From: Photobacterium salinisoli
GTDB taxonomy: Bacteria > Pseudomonadota > Gammaproteobacteria > Enterobacterales > Vibrionaceae
NCBI RefSeq assembly: GCF_003614885.1
Contig: NZ_QZMS01000011.1
Location: forward strand, 620,001 to 684,000
DNA length: 64,000 nt
Reading direction: 5' to 3'
Shown: positions 26,303-36,909 of the stretch, piece after piece
Layout of the letters: every line of letters starts with the position of its first letter
Numbering within the stretch: position 1 is the first letter of the stretch
Notes under the pieces: model-generated
Seen by the model: only the letters and a program-made list of their open reading frames with translations
What the model was told of the DNA's origin: nothing
The model's database searches: none
Position numbers and translations under genes: made by a program

Positions 26303-29300
26303 TTAATCAAAATCGCTGTACAGGCGGGGCACAGTCGGCGGGTAATCAATCGGTTGCCAGCGATCGTTAAAGGTAAACCGGGTATACAGCATAAAATGGT
26401 TTGGCTCGTAGAAATCAGAGCGCTGCAAGTCCAGGGCGACCCCGACATACCAGCGGCTGCTGACCCGTTTTTCCAGTGCGCCTTCGAGCGAATAACCAAA
26501 GCCGCCGCCTGTGTCTGACCCACCGTCCGACAGGTAAGGCGCATCTTCTCTGGACCAGGAGTTGGACACAGAAGCGCTGACCAGATATGACCAACTGTTG
26601 TTGTAGCGACCGTAATAATTCACCGGCAGCGACAGCGACAGGTAGCGCTGCGGACTGTAATACCCACCGCTGCCCAGCGTGTACTCGCTCAGATTTTTGT
26701 CATAGTCGAAATACAGCACATTGGTGCCGATACTTAAACGCCGATCATCGGTGGCAATCAGTTTGTAATAGCCGCCGCCCAGCAGGGCCAGACGGGTATT
26801 ATCGGCCACCTTTTCGCCGGTGATCAGATGATGTTGCACACTGCTCCAGAACCCGTACGGGCCGCCAATGTCCCAGCTGGCATTGAGCTTAACGCCTGTA
26901 CTGACCACACCACCCCATTGTGTCCCGGCGGGATCGACAGAAGAACCAGCCGTCACTTGGGGCACACTCATCCCGGCATAGGACAGCACAGTGCTGGTCT
27001 CGGGCCGGCGCGACAAGGTGCCGGACACGCCGAAATCCCCGATATCTCCCTCAAGCGTGACGCCGCCCACCCAGGTTGACTGGGCAAAACCCAGCGGTGT
27101 GGTGCCGATATCCGCCTGCCAGTTCTCTGCCTGCCAGCCGATGCCCAGGGCCAGTCCGTTCTCACGGGCGCGCAGCGTGTCGTATTGCGCATTGGAATTG
27201 GCAAACTTGTCGAAATAGTCCAGATCGCCGGAGTCGAGCGAGACATAATCGGCCCGTAAGAGCAGATGGCCGTCCCATTGTTCGATGGGGATCCGCGCTT
27301 CAATCGGCACCTGACTGGCCTTGTTTTCCCCGTCCCGGGCGCTGTAATCCCAGCCGATGATAATGTGCCCGTCGCTGCGATCACGCAGACGGTCAATGTC
27401 AGCTTTGACATTGCGGGTCAGCCAGTAATCGTCGGCCTCCTGATACAGCGTCCGTAAATCGGGTGACTGGGCCTGTGCGGCCTGCGCATCCGCACTTTTT
27501 TCGATGCGATCCGCGTTCAGTGCCTGATAGCCACGCTGCCCGGCCAGTGTCCACTGCTGATTCTCCATTGCCAGCGCCATACTGTTGCGGTAATCCATCG
27601 CATCCGCATCCGGCCGCTGACTCAATAAACGGTTCAGTTCCCGGGCCTTGTGGTATTCGCCCTGACGGTTCATCACAGGGGCGGCCACCATTAACTGTCT
27701 GGCTGTCAGCTGGGAGCGGCTGGCATACAGCAGCTCAGAGACCGGCTGATAGACTGCCGCCTCCCCCAGCGCAGCACTGGTTTGTAACAGGCCCAGCCGG
27801 GCCTCGGTACGGTAAGGCTCAGGGGCAGCTTGCACTTCAGTGAGTACTGTCTGATAGAGCGCCTGGGCCCGGCTGAACTGCCGCTGTGCGGTCAGGATTT
27901 CAGCTTCTGCCAGCAAGCGCCGGCTATGCAGCGCAGTGAGTTCAGCCAGTGAGGCGGCGTTTTCCTGTCCTGCGTTGACACGCGGCTGTCCCTGCTTGTC
28001 CAGCCACTGGTCAAAGGCGCTGAAATGCGCCAGCTCAATCATCAGCTCGCCATAGCCAAGCTGGGCGCTTGGCGGCCAGGTATCTTTCGGAGTTAACTGG
28101 CGGTAGATATGCTCCGCCTGCTGACGCTCGCCTAAACCAGCCCAGATCAAGCCCAGCCGCGTCAACACGGCTGGCTGATCGGCATACTGCTGCGCCAGCG
28201 AATGCAGCTGCTCCCGCACCGCATCTGGGTTGGCCTGATAGCGGGCAGGCAAATCAGCCAGTGACTGTTCAAGGCGCAGCCGCAGTAAATTACTCTGCAT
28301 CGCCTCGCTGCGCTTGGCGGCAGGGACACGAGACAGCACGGCAATCGCCTCTTCATCGCGCCCGGCCTGACTCAGGTATAAGCCATAGGCAAACTGCATC
28401 TCCGGATCGCGACTGCCGGCAGCCCATTGCTGCATCAGGGCATCCGCCCGGCTCCGCTGCCCGGCGGCAACTAATGCATCCGCAATGTCCCGTCGCTGCC
28501 AGGGCGAGGAGGGATTCAGTCTGAGCAATGCTGTGGCAAATTGCTCTGCGTCCTGTGTGTCATTCTCTGCCAGTGCACGGCTTAGTTGCTGCACCACTGA
28601 CTGGGTTTTCATCTCCAGTATGGTGTCACGCACCAGCCGTTGCCGGGCCGGCGATAACTGCTCAGCAAAGCGAATCGCCGCCGCCAGCCCCTGGCTTTCC
28701 CGCGTCAGGTTCACCAGCGCGCGCACGGCCTGCGCATTGCCGGGATCACGCAGCAAAGCTTGCTGGTAGGCCTGAACAGCGGCATCAGATTTCTGCTGTT
28801 GCTGATACAGTTCTGCCAGTTTGATGTGGGCATAGGGTTCTTTGTCATTGACCGGGATGGCTTTTCGATAGGCGCGCTCGGCCTGACTCAGTCGGCCTTT
28901 TGTTCTCAGTGCATCGCCTTCATCCAGATACGCCCAGTATGAAGTGGCCTCCACCAGCGATTGCCACTTACTGGCATTGTCCGGATCATCATCAAGCTGC
29001 TGCGCCTGTTTGAAATAACCCAACGCTTTTCCCTGCTGGCCCTGACGCAGGTACACCATGCCCAGCCCGCCCAGGATCTCAGGATCGTCCGGCCGGGTGG
29101 TTAACGCATATTCCAGTTGTTTCCTGGCCTGCGGGTAAGCCCCCTGCTCGATCAGTGCCAGCCCCTGCCGCTTGGCCTGATAGGTGGGATCTTTTCGCAG
29201 GCTCTGCTCTGTTTCCCAGCGAGCCTGGGCATTGCGGTTGGCGCGCTGAATGGCTGTATCAGACGGAAAATAGCTGGCAACAATGGCATATTGCTCAGCC

Positions 29301-30121
29301 ACTTGTGCCGATATCGGCTGCTGATCCAGCGCTCGCAACCAGGCACTGGCTGCCACCGTGCCGATATCAGAACGCAGTGCCAACTGACGGTAAGTTGCCA
29401 GAATCCAGGGATCGGCGGGGTCGCGGCGGCGAATGTGGTTTGCCAGTGCCAGCTGAAAAGAGGGCACGGCGGGATAGGCAGCATTGAGCTGCTCCAGTCC
29501 CTGCTTCACCCTTTCCCAGCGCTCACTGAGACTGCCTTCAGCCTGCAGGTATTCCAGCTGCAACTCGGCCGAGGGCATCCCGTTGGGGAAGAGCGCGTCA
29601 TAGGCTTTCAACGCTTGCTCATAACGGCCGGCCCGCACCAGTAATCTGGCTTGCTGCAAATCGGCTTTTTTGCGGCCGTTAATCGCAATCAAATCATTCA
29701 GCGCCGTGAGCTGTACCGACTGCGGCGAGGTGGCTTTGAGCTGATTTCTGACTTCCTGCGCCTGCTGAAGCTGGTTTTGTTTGATCAGCAGCCGTGCCTG
29801 GTAATACAGGCCATCCGGATGCTGGCTATCAATTGCCAGTAAGCGCTCCAGCGCACTTTCAACGATGTCATCGCGACCTAAGGCCGTGGCCAGCTCAATC
29901 TGATTGACCAGAAACGCGACCGAATTGCTATCAGAAGACGCGGTGGACAAAGTGGACACCGAACTGACCGGCTGATACACCTGTTCAAGCTGCTGAGGTG
30001 TCAAAGGCGTTGTCGGCACAATACCGGCGTAAGCAGACAGGCTGATAGCCCCGGCGCTGAGGCCCAGCGCAATCAGGATACTGGCGTTAGCCGAAGCCGT
30101 TACTGACATCCTTTTTCCCAT
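26303..30121 (-). CDS. bcsC: Cellulose synthase outer-membrane export protein BcsC
   Basis: This 1272-residue protein has a signal sequence, about 900 residues of tetratricopeptide repeats (for example ALGYFKQAQQLDDDPDNAS) and a C-terminal 16-strand-type beta-barrel domain ending in an aromatic-rich strand (FMLYTRFTFNDRW). It binds the cellulose chain in the periplasm and passes it through the outer membrane. It is the last gene of bcsRQABZC and overlaps bcsZ by 22 bp; a second ATG four codons in is possible. Length fits E. coli BcsC (about 1150) with extra TPRs. Confidence 0.93.
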   Translation of the reverse strand: MGKRMSVTASANASILIALGLSAGAISLSAYAGIVPTTPLTPQQLEQVYQPVSSVSTLSTASSDSNSVAFLVNQIELATALGRDDIVESALERLLAIDSQHPDGLYYQARLLIKQNQLQQAQEVRNQLKATSPQSVQLTALNDLIAINGRKKADLQQARLLVRAGRYEQALKAYDALFPNGMPSAELQLEYLQAEGSLSERWERVKQGLEQLNAAYPAVPSFQLALANHIRRRDPADPWILATYRQLALRSDIGTVAASAWLRALDQQPISAQVAEQYAIVASYFPSDTAIQRANRNAQARWETEQSLRKDPTYQAKRQGLALIEQGAYPQARKQLEYALTTRPDDPEILGGLGMVYLRQGQQGKALGYFKQAQQLDDDPDNASKWQSLVEATSYWAYLDEGDALRTKGRLSQAERAYRKAIPVNDKEPYAHIKLAELYQQQQKSDAAVQAYQQALLRDPGNAQAVRALVNLTRESQGLAAAIRFAEQLSPARQRLVRDTILEMKTQSVVQQLSRALAENDTQDAEQFATALLRLNPSSPWQRRDIADALVAAGQRSRADALMQQWAAGSRDPEMQFAYGLYLSQAGRDEEAIAVLSRVPAAKRSEAMQSNLLRLRLEQSLADLPARYQANPDAVREQLHSLAQQYADQPAVLTRLGLIWAGLGERQQAEHIYRQLTPKDTWPPSAQLGYGELMIELAHFSAFDQWLDKQGQPRVNAGQENAASLAELTALHSRRLLAEAEILTAQRQFSRAQALYQTVLTEVQAAPEPYRTEARLGLLQTSAALGEAAVYQPVSELLYASRSQLTARQLMVAAPVMNRQGEYHKARELNRLLSQRPDADAMDYRNSMALAMENQQWTLAGQRGYQALNADRIEKSADAQAAQAQSPDLRTLYQEADDYWLTRNVKADIDRLRDRSDGHIIIGWDYSARDGENKASQVPIEARIPIEQWDGHLLLRADYVSLDSGDLDYFDKFANSNAQYDTLRARENGLALGIGWQAENWQADIGTTPLGFAQSTWVGGVTLEGDIGDFGVSGTLSRRPETSTVLSYAGMSVPQVTAGSSVDPAGTQWGGVVSTGVKLNASWDIGGPYGFWSSVQHHLITGEKVADNTRLALLGGGYYKLIATDDRRLSIGTNVLYFDYDKNLSEYTLGSGGYYSPQRYLSLSLPVNYYGRYNNSWSYLVSASVSNSWSREDAPYLSDGGSDTGGGFGYSLEGALEKRVSSRWYVGVALDLQRSDFYEPNHFMLYTRFTFNDRWQPIDYPPTVPRLYSDFD

Positions 30122-31209
30122 GCTGGCTCCAGTTCACCCTGTACGCCGAAGCGATAACGTTGCTGGTGCCAGCCTTCGCCAAACAGCGCCAGCACATTGT
30201 CGTAATAATGATCGTCCTGATTTCTGATAAGACGCTCTGCCACCCGCTCGGCCTGAGCCTGCAACAGTCCGGTTTCCCCTGACGCCGCCAGCAAGGGCAG
30301 CATGGCAGCGGAAAATCCGGCACTGCCCGGCTCCTGATACTGGCCCGTCTGAGTGTTCACCGTGCGTGGCGGGGCAGACAAAGCCGCAGTGGCCGCCACC
30401 ATGGGTTGCATTGCCTTCACCAGCGCCACTTTGTCTTTTGAGTCTTCGCTGAGCATCCCGGCCCACAAGTAGGTACGAATGGCGTTATAACTCCCCACCG
30501 GCCCGGTTTGCCGGTCAGCGCTATAGCGACCTTCCGCCAGCGTGGCCCAGTCCGGGCTGAAACCCGCGGGCATGGTGTCCAGAATCATGGCAAGGCTGGT
30601 GCCGTACAGGGATGCCCAGTTGTGCTGCGGATAAAGGTGCGCCATCCGGGCAATCAACTGTAACGGCAGGTAACTCGGATTGACCCGATAGTGGCCGTTT
30701 TCCAGTGCAAACCCCTCCGAACCCGGCAACAGCACAGTGCCAAGGCCGTCGACAGTGACGGTTTCTTCGCGCAGTATCCGGCTGGCTATCAAATGCGCCA
30801 GCGATTGGTAGTAATGGTTATTCCAGAGACGGCCCGCTTCTGCCAGCGTGTACGCAATCCAGAGATCAGAGTCAGAGGCCGGATTATCATCCAGCACGCC
30901 CCAGCGTCCCGATGGCTGCTGTCCCCACAGCCAGGCCGGCAAACGCGCCGTCAGATCGCCCCCCGCCAGCTGGCTCTGCGTCCAGTCCAGCATCGCCGCA
31001 AAGGCCGGTTTGTCATTGGCAATCAGGGCAAAGAACAGGCCGTACGACTGACCTTCTGATGTGGTGATCCGGCGCTCGTCACTGCCATCAATCACGCGGC
31101 CATTGACCAGGTAAACCGATTTGAACGTTTGCCACTGCGGCCATTCACAGCGGCTTGCCTGGCTCTGGGCACTGAGCAGCAGGCTCAGCACAAGTATCAG
31201 GCTTCTCAT
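30100..31209 (-). CDS. bcsZ: Periplasmic endo-1,4-beta-glucanase BcsZ (GH8)
   Basis: This 369-residue GH8 cellulase has a signal peptide (cleavage after SAQSQA), the general-acid glutamate in TTSEGQSYGLFFA (about residue 53) and the conserved aspartate in DSDLWIAYTL. It trims cellulose in the periplasm and is needed for normal polymer export. The start codon overlaps the bcsB stop by 4 bp and its 3' end overlaps bcsC. Confidence 0.94.
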   Translation of the reverse strand: MRSLILVLSLLLSAQSQASRCEWPQWQTFKSVYLVNGRVIDGSDERRITTSEGQSYGLFFALIANDKPAFAAMLDWTQSQLAGGDLTARLPAWLWGQQPSGRWGVLDDNPASDSDLWIAYTLAEAGRLWNNHYYQSLAHLIASRILREETVTVDGLGTVLLPGSEGFALENGHYRVNPSYLPLQLIARMAHLYPQHNWASLYGTSLAMILDTMPAGFSPDWATLAEGRYSADRQTGPVGSYNAIRTYLWAGMLSEDSKDKVALVKAMQPMVAATAALSAPPRTVNTQTGQYQEPGSAGFSAAMLPLLAASGETGLLQAQAERVAERLIRNQDDHYYDNVLALFGEGWHQQRYRFGVQGELEPAWEKGCQ

Positions 31210-33494
31210 TCATCTTCCCCGCTGCGTGCCAGCCTTCTGGCAGCAATTTTCCGCAATACACGCCACAGGAACACAGTGACAATCACCACCAGCAACGCCG
31301 CCAGAAAAGCGACAAGCACGGGGTGATTGGAGAAGTGATACCAGATCAATTTCAACACCGGCAGTTGGCCGACATAATAATGCTGGCCCACGTTATAACT
31401 GGCCACCTCCTGATCACGCAGGATCACCACTGAGCCTGACATGTGCTCCACTTTTCCCGAATCTATGATGGCATGATCGATCAGGCTGAATGCCTGCGGG
31501 CTGGCAGCCATGATCGCAACCAGGCTGCGCTTTTTGCTGAACGGAGACTCCATGCCTGTGATGGCAGCAAACTTGCCGCTGGCATCGACCGACACCAGAT
31601 CGGCAACCTGCGGATTGCCAGACGCCCGGCCCAGCCAGTTGATGCCCGGCGACGTTTCGTTTCGCCCCGGCAGACGGATCTGGCGCTGACCGGACTGCAG
31701 GACCAGATTGACCTGATCAGGATTGCCAATTGCCCGGGTCAGATCCTGCGCCACGCCAATGCTCAGGATATCCTTGCCTTTCAGCGTGGCGCTGTCCCAC
31801 TGATCTGTCAGTGACACTTTAATGGCCGGGTAACCGGTGTCGGCACCGAGTCGCCCCATGACATTCAAAAAGGTTTGCAGCACTTCAGGTGACGAGGACT
31901 CAGGCAGTACCACTGCCGTGTCCGACAGGTCTGCCATGCGGGTAAAGGGGAACCCGGAGGTTGCAAAGGAGCGCAGGTTCGGCATCTGGATGTAGTGCGG
32001 AAAGCCGCTGAAATCAATGGTCGAATCGCCGTCAACCACGGCATACTGCTTGCTCGGCTGGGTGATCTGGCAGTTCCCTTCCGTGACTGAGGCAAAGCCA
32101 AATTCGAAATCGATGAAATTTTTACTGCCCACTTTGAACGCCGGAATGCGAACCCGGTCGTTGCCGCCCAGCAAGCCGTCATCCAGCAGCGGAACACGTA
32201 CCCGCTTGGATTCGCCGCCCTGACCGGCTGTCGTCAGGTTGAACGCTTCGACAAACTCATCGTTAATCCCCAGCGTGAGCCGCGAGCCCGAGTTTTCTTT
32301 CATTGGCGGCGAATAACGGTACTGCAGATCCATAGGAATACCGCGGCTCTGCCAGGTAAACAAATCCGGCGGCAGCTGAAAACTCAGCCGGACCGGCGGC
32401 GGGGTGCGGCCTTCTACCTGCAACTGACCACGCTGTTCCACCAGCTCACTGAAAGCCACAGGCCTTGAGGTATCCACCCAGTTAGGCGCGTCATAAGGGA
32501 CGCGGGGTTTAACCTGAACCACCTGATTGATCTTCGCCATCGGGCCGGTTAACAGCTGGGTGCCCAGAGCCAGCCCCTGAACCGCGGTATTGAGATCCCG
32601 GCTGTCGCGGCCCTGTACCAGCAGCAGTTTGACATAAGGGTTAGTCGGGTGAGTGATCACCTGTAAATACGGCCCGTCGGCATCCGGGAAGTCACGCAGA
32701 AAGTCAGGTTTATTGTCATTTGTCACCAGCACCACGGCATGCTTGTCGGGCAATTGATCGAATAAGAGCGAAAATTGCGCTCCCCGCCATGCCGACAGCG
32801 AACCAAAGTGAGACGCCAGCACGCCTGCCGCTTTCATTTCGGCCAGATCATAGTCAGCCCCCATAATGACCGGCAGGGTTAACTGGCCAAAATCACGGGG
32901 ATCAAAAAACGGTGCCGGCAATAAACTCAAATCACTTTCCAGCCGGGTTTTCTGCACAAACAGTTCGACCCGGCTGCTCTGGCTGATCTCTGCCCAGATA
33001 CTGGCATCATTCGGGTTAGAGCAGGTTTTATGAGTGTTGCCAATCAGCTCAAAACGGATTTGGTTGTAGTTACTGAAGTAGCGCGAGTCCAGCGGCATAG
33101 ACGCACTGATTTTTTTGCCCTGCTGACCGTCAGTGACAGGCACAACCCCCATCAGTTCGTTGTTCAGATATACCTTGATATGCGAAACCAGTGCCAGCAG
33201 CGCCGGAGAAGGCGTGACGTCGAAATGCAGGTTGGCTTTGGCAATCACCTCATCAAGACGCGAGCCAAAACCGACATTGGCGCTGGCTTCACTGCCGTAA
33301 ATGCCGATAGAACCATTGAAACCCAATTGTGAGAATGCCAGCTCCCGCGGAGTCACAGGAGAGAGCAGATGAGAAGACGTTTCAGCATCGGCTGAATCGG
33401 TGTTAGCGGTTATGGCCTGCGCACTGGCCATTGCCGTCATACCCATACAGCTCAGGATGGCGGCCGCCATTTTTATTGTTTTATTAATTGTCAT
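31206..33494 (-). CDS. bcsB: Cellulose synthase regulatory/periplasmic subunit BcsB
   Basis: This 762-residue protein has a signal peptide (cleavage near MASAQA), two alternating carbohydrate-binding and flavodoxin-like modules, and a C-terminal membrane anchor (about residues 720-745, VLVAFLAALLVVIVTVFLW) that packs against BcsA. It guides the nascent glucan through the periplasm and is required for BcsA activity. It follows bcsA after 3 bp and overlaps bcsZ by 4 bp. Confidence 0.94.
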   Translation of the reverse strand: MTINKTIKMAAAILSCMGMTAMASAQAITANTDSADAETSSHLLSPVTPRELAFSQLGFNGSIGIYGSEASANVGFGSRLDEVIAKANLHFDVTPSPALLALVSHIKVYLNNELMGVVPVTDGQQGKKISASMPLDSRYFSNYNQIRFELIGNTHKTCSNPNDASIWAEISQSSRVELFVQKTRLESDLSLLPAPFFDPRDFGQLTLPVIMGADYDLAEMKAAGVLASHFGSLSAWRGAQFSLLFDQLPDKHAVVLVTNDNKPDFLRDFPDADGPYLQVITHPTNPYVKLLLVQGRDSRDLNTAVQGLALGTQLLTGPMAKINQVVQVKPRVPYDAPNWVDTSRPVAFSELVEQRGQLQVEGRTPPPVRLSFQLPPDLFTWQSRGIPMDLQYRYSPPMKENSGSRLTLGINDEFVEAFNLTTAGQGGESKRVRVPLLDDGLLGGNDRVRIPAFKVGSKNFIDFEFGFASVTEGNCQITQPSKQYAVVDGDSTIDFSGFPHYIQMPNLRSFATSGFPFTRMADLSDTAVVLPESSSPEVLQTFLNVMGRLGADTGYPAIKVSLTDQWDSATLKGKDILSIGVAQDLTRAIGNPDQVNLVLQSGQRQIRLPGRNETSPGINWLGRASGNPQVADLVSVDASGKFAAITGMESPFSKKRSLVAIMAASPQAFSLIDHAIIDSGKVEHMSGSVVILRDQEVASYNVGQHYYVGQLPVLKLIWYHFSNHPVLVAFLAALLVVIVTVFLWRVLRKIAARRLARSGEDE

Positions 33495-33497
33495 TTT

Positions 33498-36119
33498 TTA
33501 AGCCCTGTTGGGGACATTACGTGGTCTCAGTGACCAAATCAGGCCACCAAAGATTGACACTCCCTGAGCCAGCGTAGCGACTGGCGTCGGGCTGTGCTGA
33601 ATCAGGCGGCGATATCCGTTCCAGCCAACCTGCAGCACAGATTTCATACTCGACATAGGCTTATCCGACTGATAAGACTGCTGCCACTTGGCCCAGATAT
33701 CTGCTCTGGCAAACGTACATTGCACATACTGGATTTGCTGCTGTGTGCTGAGCTCAGTGAGCTGAAGTCCCAGCATGCCGTTGCCGCTAAAAGCGATGGT
33801 CGCCGGAAACACATAGGATTGCTCACCACGGTTCAGCACCACCTCCAGTTTCTGATTCTCCTGGACATTAAGGCGCTCACTGTCCCGCTCGCCCAGCTGA
33901 ACCCGCAGGCCACTGAGTGAAAAATCTTTCATTTCTGCCTGCAGCAGGTGTCCGGACCGAAGCCTGACCGCCACCGGCATAGACACTTCAACCCTGTGAT
34001 CCCGGCGTATCTGCTTGGCCTCAACCGCCACTGCCACTGCCGCGCCGAGGATCAGCAGGTTGTAGAGGGTCCAGACAATGTTGACCAGCACGGTGGCCAT
34101 TTCGTTATCCGGCCCCCACCCCAGCCGGTAAATCCCCATGCCGAGTCCGATAATATTGAGCAAGACCAGCACCAGATAAGGCCGTGAGATCACCCAGTCA
34201 TAGTGGGATTCTTTGACCAGCCCACCCTTGGCGGTGACATTGAATTTTCCTTTATGGGGTGCAAACAGTGCAACTGTGGTCGGCCGGGCGATATACCAGG
34301 CCAGAACGGTTTCATACACTTCGCCCCAGAATGAATAGCGAAACTCTCCCTGCATCCGGGAATTGGTCATGCTGGCATGCACCATGTGCGGTAACACGTA
34401 CAGAATGATCGCCAGCGCCGGTGCATAAATAATAAAAGAATGCAGCAACAGAAACGCCAGTGGCGCGGTCAGAAAAATGATCCTCGGAATCCCCGATAAA
34501 AAATGCAGCATGGCATTGGCGTAACACAGACGCTGTGACAACTTGAGTCCTTTGCCAGTAAGCGGATTATCTACCCGGAAGATCTGCGCCATGCCTCTGG
34601 CCCAGCGGATCCGCTGGCCGACATGTGCCGACAGCGTTTCCGTCGCCAGACCGGCTGAAATCGGTTGTTTCAGATACGCCGAGTGATAGCCTAAGCGGTG
34701 CATCCGCAGTGAGGTATGCGCATCTTCAGTGACTGTCTCTACCGCTATGCCCCCGACTTCTTCCAGTGGCCCGCGACGCAGAATGGCGCATGAGCCACAA
34801 AAGAAAGTGGCATCCCACAGATCGTTACCGTCCTGAATCAGACCGTAAAACAAGTTGCCTTCATTGGGCACATGGCGAAAATTGGCCAGATTACGCTCAA
34901 ACGGATCCGGCGAGAAAAAGTGGTGCGGTGTCTGAATCAGCGCCAGTTTTGGATCTTTCAGAAACAGGCCCATTGTCAGCTGAAAAAAGGCTCTGGACGG
35001 AATGTGGTCACAGTCAAAAATGGCCACATATTCTCCCTGTGAGCGCTGCAAGGCATAGTTAATGTTGCCCGCTTTGGCGTGCTCGTTGGTTGGCCGTCGC
35101 AGGTAATGCACTCCCACTTCCCGTGCGAAATCGCGAAAACTGTCCCGCTTTCCGTCATCAAGTATGTAAATATTCAGCTTGTCCTTTGGCCAGTCGACGC
35201 CCAGAGAGGCATACACAGTGGCACGCACAACATCCAGATCTTCATTATAAGTCGGTATCATCACGTCAATTGTAGGCCAAACTTTCGTATCTGGTGGCAG
35301 TGCAACCGGTTTTCTATTCAGCGGCCAGATATTCTGAAAGTAGCCTAAAATCAGCACGATCCAAGAATAAGTTTCAGCCAGTAACAGTAAAACACCCAGC
35401 ATAAGCGCTAAAGGATCGTCCCAGTTGAGTGTGGAAGAATAGCGCCACCACAAGTAGCGGCAGGAAGCCGTGACCGACAAAATGATCAGCAGTAGGGTCG
35501 GAAAATGGCCGGGCATTCGCCGGCACATCATTGCCAGCGCCCAGAGCAATAAGACAAAAACCATCTGGGCTTCCAACCCGAACGGCACGGTAAAACAAAT
35601 AAGGGCAAGCAAAACCACGGCGACCAGCAGCAGGATATTGACCATCCGTCCGGTATTGGTTTCTCTTAACACAGTGTCGAGATCTTCCGTGTCGGCATCG
35701 GTCGCTTTTTTTTCCAGCCATTGAATGAATCCGGACATACGCCCCAAAGGCAAATAGAAGATGGCTTTCACGCGGCGGATCAGTTGCCTGGTTCCCGCTT
35801 GCAGCTGGGTTTTAAGATGACCCGGCGATTGTGGCCTGACACAGAGCAGCCACAGGCTCTGCAGCACGAAGCGCACAGGATCCAGCAATGTGGGGGAGGC
35901 AAAGTTAATGTGCGGGTAGTAAATCAGAGGCAGACGCCATACCGGCACGCCGGCAATCTGCGGCTTGAGGCACACAAACGCAAAGGTAAACCACAGCCCG
36001 AGAATGAGATTTCCAATGCGGGAGACAGGCGTATTTCGCTCGCGCTCAAAAGCAAGCTTTTGCTCTTTGAACTGCTCAGTAACCCAGGATTTAAAAATCA
36101 GATTTAAGCTGTTGAACAT
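33498..36119 (-). CDS. bcsA: Cellulose synthase catalytic subunit BcsA (GT2, PilZ)
   Basis: This 873-residue inner-membrane enzyme polymerises UDP-glucose into cellulose. It shows the GT2 motifs (ILDDGKRD, IFDCDHIPS, VTEDAHTS, QRIRWARGM), multiple membrane segments, and a C-terminal PilZ domain with RRDHR and DFSLSG for c-di-GMP activation. The ATG at 36119 gives the E. coli-like length and start (MFNSLNLI); the 31-residue upstream extension overlaps bcsQ and is unlikely. It starts 5 bp after bcsQ. Confidence 0.95.
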   Translation of the reverse strand: MFNSLNLIFKSWVTEQFKEQKLAFERERNTPVSRIGNLILGLWFTFAFVCLKPQIAGVPVWRLPLIYYPHINFASPTLLDPVRFVLQSLWLLCVRPQSPGHLKTQLQAGTRQLIRRVKAIFYLPLGRMSGFIQWLEKKATDADTEDLDTVLRETNTGRMVNILLLVAVVLLALICFTVPFGLEAQMVFVLLLWALAMMCRRMPGHFPTLLLIILSVTASCRYLWWRYSSTLNWDDPLALMLGVLLLLAETYSWIVLILGYFQNIWPLNRKPVALPPDTKVWPTIDVMIPTYNEDLDVVRATVYASLGVDWPKDKLNIYILDDGKRDSFRDFAREVGVHYLRRPTNEHAKAGNINYALQRSQGEYVAIFDCDHIPSRAFFQLTMGLFLKDPKLALIQTPHHFFSPDPFERNLANFRHVPNEGNLFYGLIQDGNDLWDATFFCGSCAILRRGPLEEVGGIAVETVTEDAHTSLRMHRLGYHSAYLKQPISAGLATETLSAHVGQRIRWARGMAQIFRVDNPLTGKGLKLSQRLCYANAMLHFLSGIPRIIFLTAPLAFLLLHSFIIYAPALAIILYVLPHMVHASMTNSRMQGEFRYSFWGEVYETVLAWYIARPTTVALFAPHKGKFNVTAKGGLVKESHYDWVISRPYLVLVLLNIIGLGMGIYRLGWGPDNEMATVLVNIVWTLYNLLILGAAVAVAVEAKQIRRDHRVEVSMPVAVRLRSGHLLQAEMKDFSLSGLRVQLGERDSERLNVQENQKLEVVLNRGEQSYVFPATIAFSGNGMLGLQLTELSTQQQIQYVQCTFARADIWAKWQQSYQSDKPMSSMKSVLQVGWNGYRRLIQHSPTPVATLAQGVSIFGGLIWSLRPRNVPNRA

Positions 36120-36123
36120 AGAC

Positions 36124-36909
36124 TCAGGAAACACACTGGATGGCTGATAATTGCGACACGCACCAAAAGGCGAATGACTGATAATCTTTTGCCGCCTGAC
36201 TGGTGGGTGCAAGCTGCTGCACAGTGGTCAGGTTTGCCACACTGTCCATCAGAGCGATATCTCTGTGTAACAGTACCGGTGACAATTCAGCGCCAAGCTC
36301 TTTTTTCATGACTAGCATGAAATCTCGGCTGATCTCGGTTTCTGGCTGATACTGATTGAGCACATAGCGCACTTTTGCTGAGACAGGCGCATCGTTAAAG
36401 ACAGCCAGGGTCTCAGAAACATCTTGCAGCACGCTGTAACTGGCGGCGTCAGGTGTTAACACTACCAGCACGACATCAAATAAAACCCCGAAGGATTCAT
36501 CCTCCAGCATCGCCAGATCCGCCGATGCCAGGTGGATCAGTTGCCAGTGATCCTGATTGTCCCCCAGTTCAACACGCCCGAGTGCTTCCAGAATTTCAGC
36601 AAGGTAAGGGCCGCGGTTAGCCTCAAACTGTCGGGCTTTCGGCAATGACAGTTGGCCAAAAGGCAAAAATGTCACACCACTGGGACTTTCAAAGCCAGCC
36701 GACTGCCAGTCAGTGTTTGCACACAGGTGACTGGCCCACCCTTCAACGCTGGAGAGGGGTAAGCCCAGGTGTAAACGCAGCAAATTGGCAGGAACAGTAT
36801 CAACAACCAGCACTTTTTTGTGCACTTGCACTAACGCCTGTGCCAGATTGGCCGTTACTGTGGTCGCCCCGGCACCGCCACGCAGGCTGAGAATCCCAAT
36901 CCTTTTCAT
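36124..36909 (-). CDS. bcsQ: Cellulose localisation ATPase-like protein BcsQ
   Basis: This 261-residue MinD/ParA-fold protein has a deviant Walker A (LRGGAGATTVTAN) without the usual second lysine, a change also present in E. coli BcsQ, and then VLVVDTVPANLLRLHLGL and LLPFGQLS-like segments characteristic of YhjQ. It helps to assemble or place the cellulose machinery at the pole. It overlaps the BcsR-like gene by 4 bp and leads straight into bcsA. Confidence 0.92.
   Translation of the reverse strand: MKRIGILSLRGGAGATTVTANLAQALVQVHKKVLVVDTVPANLLRLHLGLPLSSVEGWASHLCANTDWQSAGFESPSGVTFLPFGQLSLPKARQFEANRGPYLAEILEALGRVELGDNQDHWQLIHLASADLAMLEDESFGVLFDVVLVVLTPDAASYSVLQDVSETLAVFNDAPVSAKVRYVLNQYQPETEISRDFMLVMKKELGAELSPVLLHRDIALMDSVANLTTVQQLAPTSQAAKDYQSFAFWCVSQLSAIQCVS

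Noticed and set aside
29117..29644. 175-codon plus-strand frame inside bcsC
   Set aside because: It is antisense to the TPR region of bcsC, which has strong domain support.
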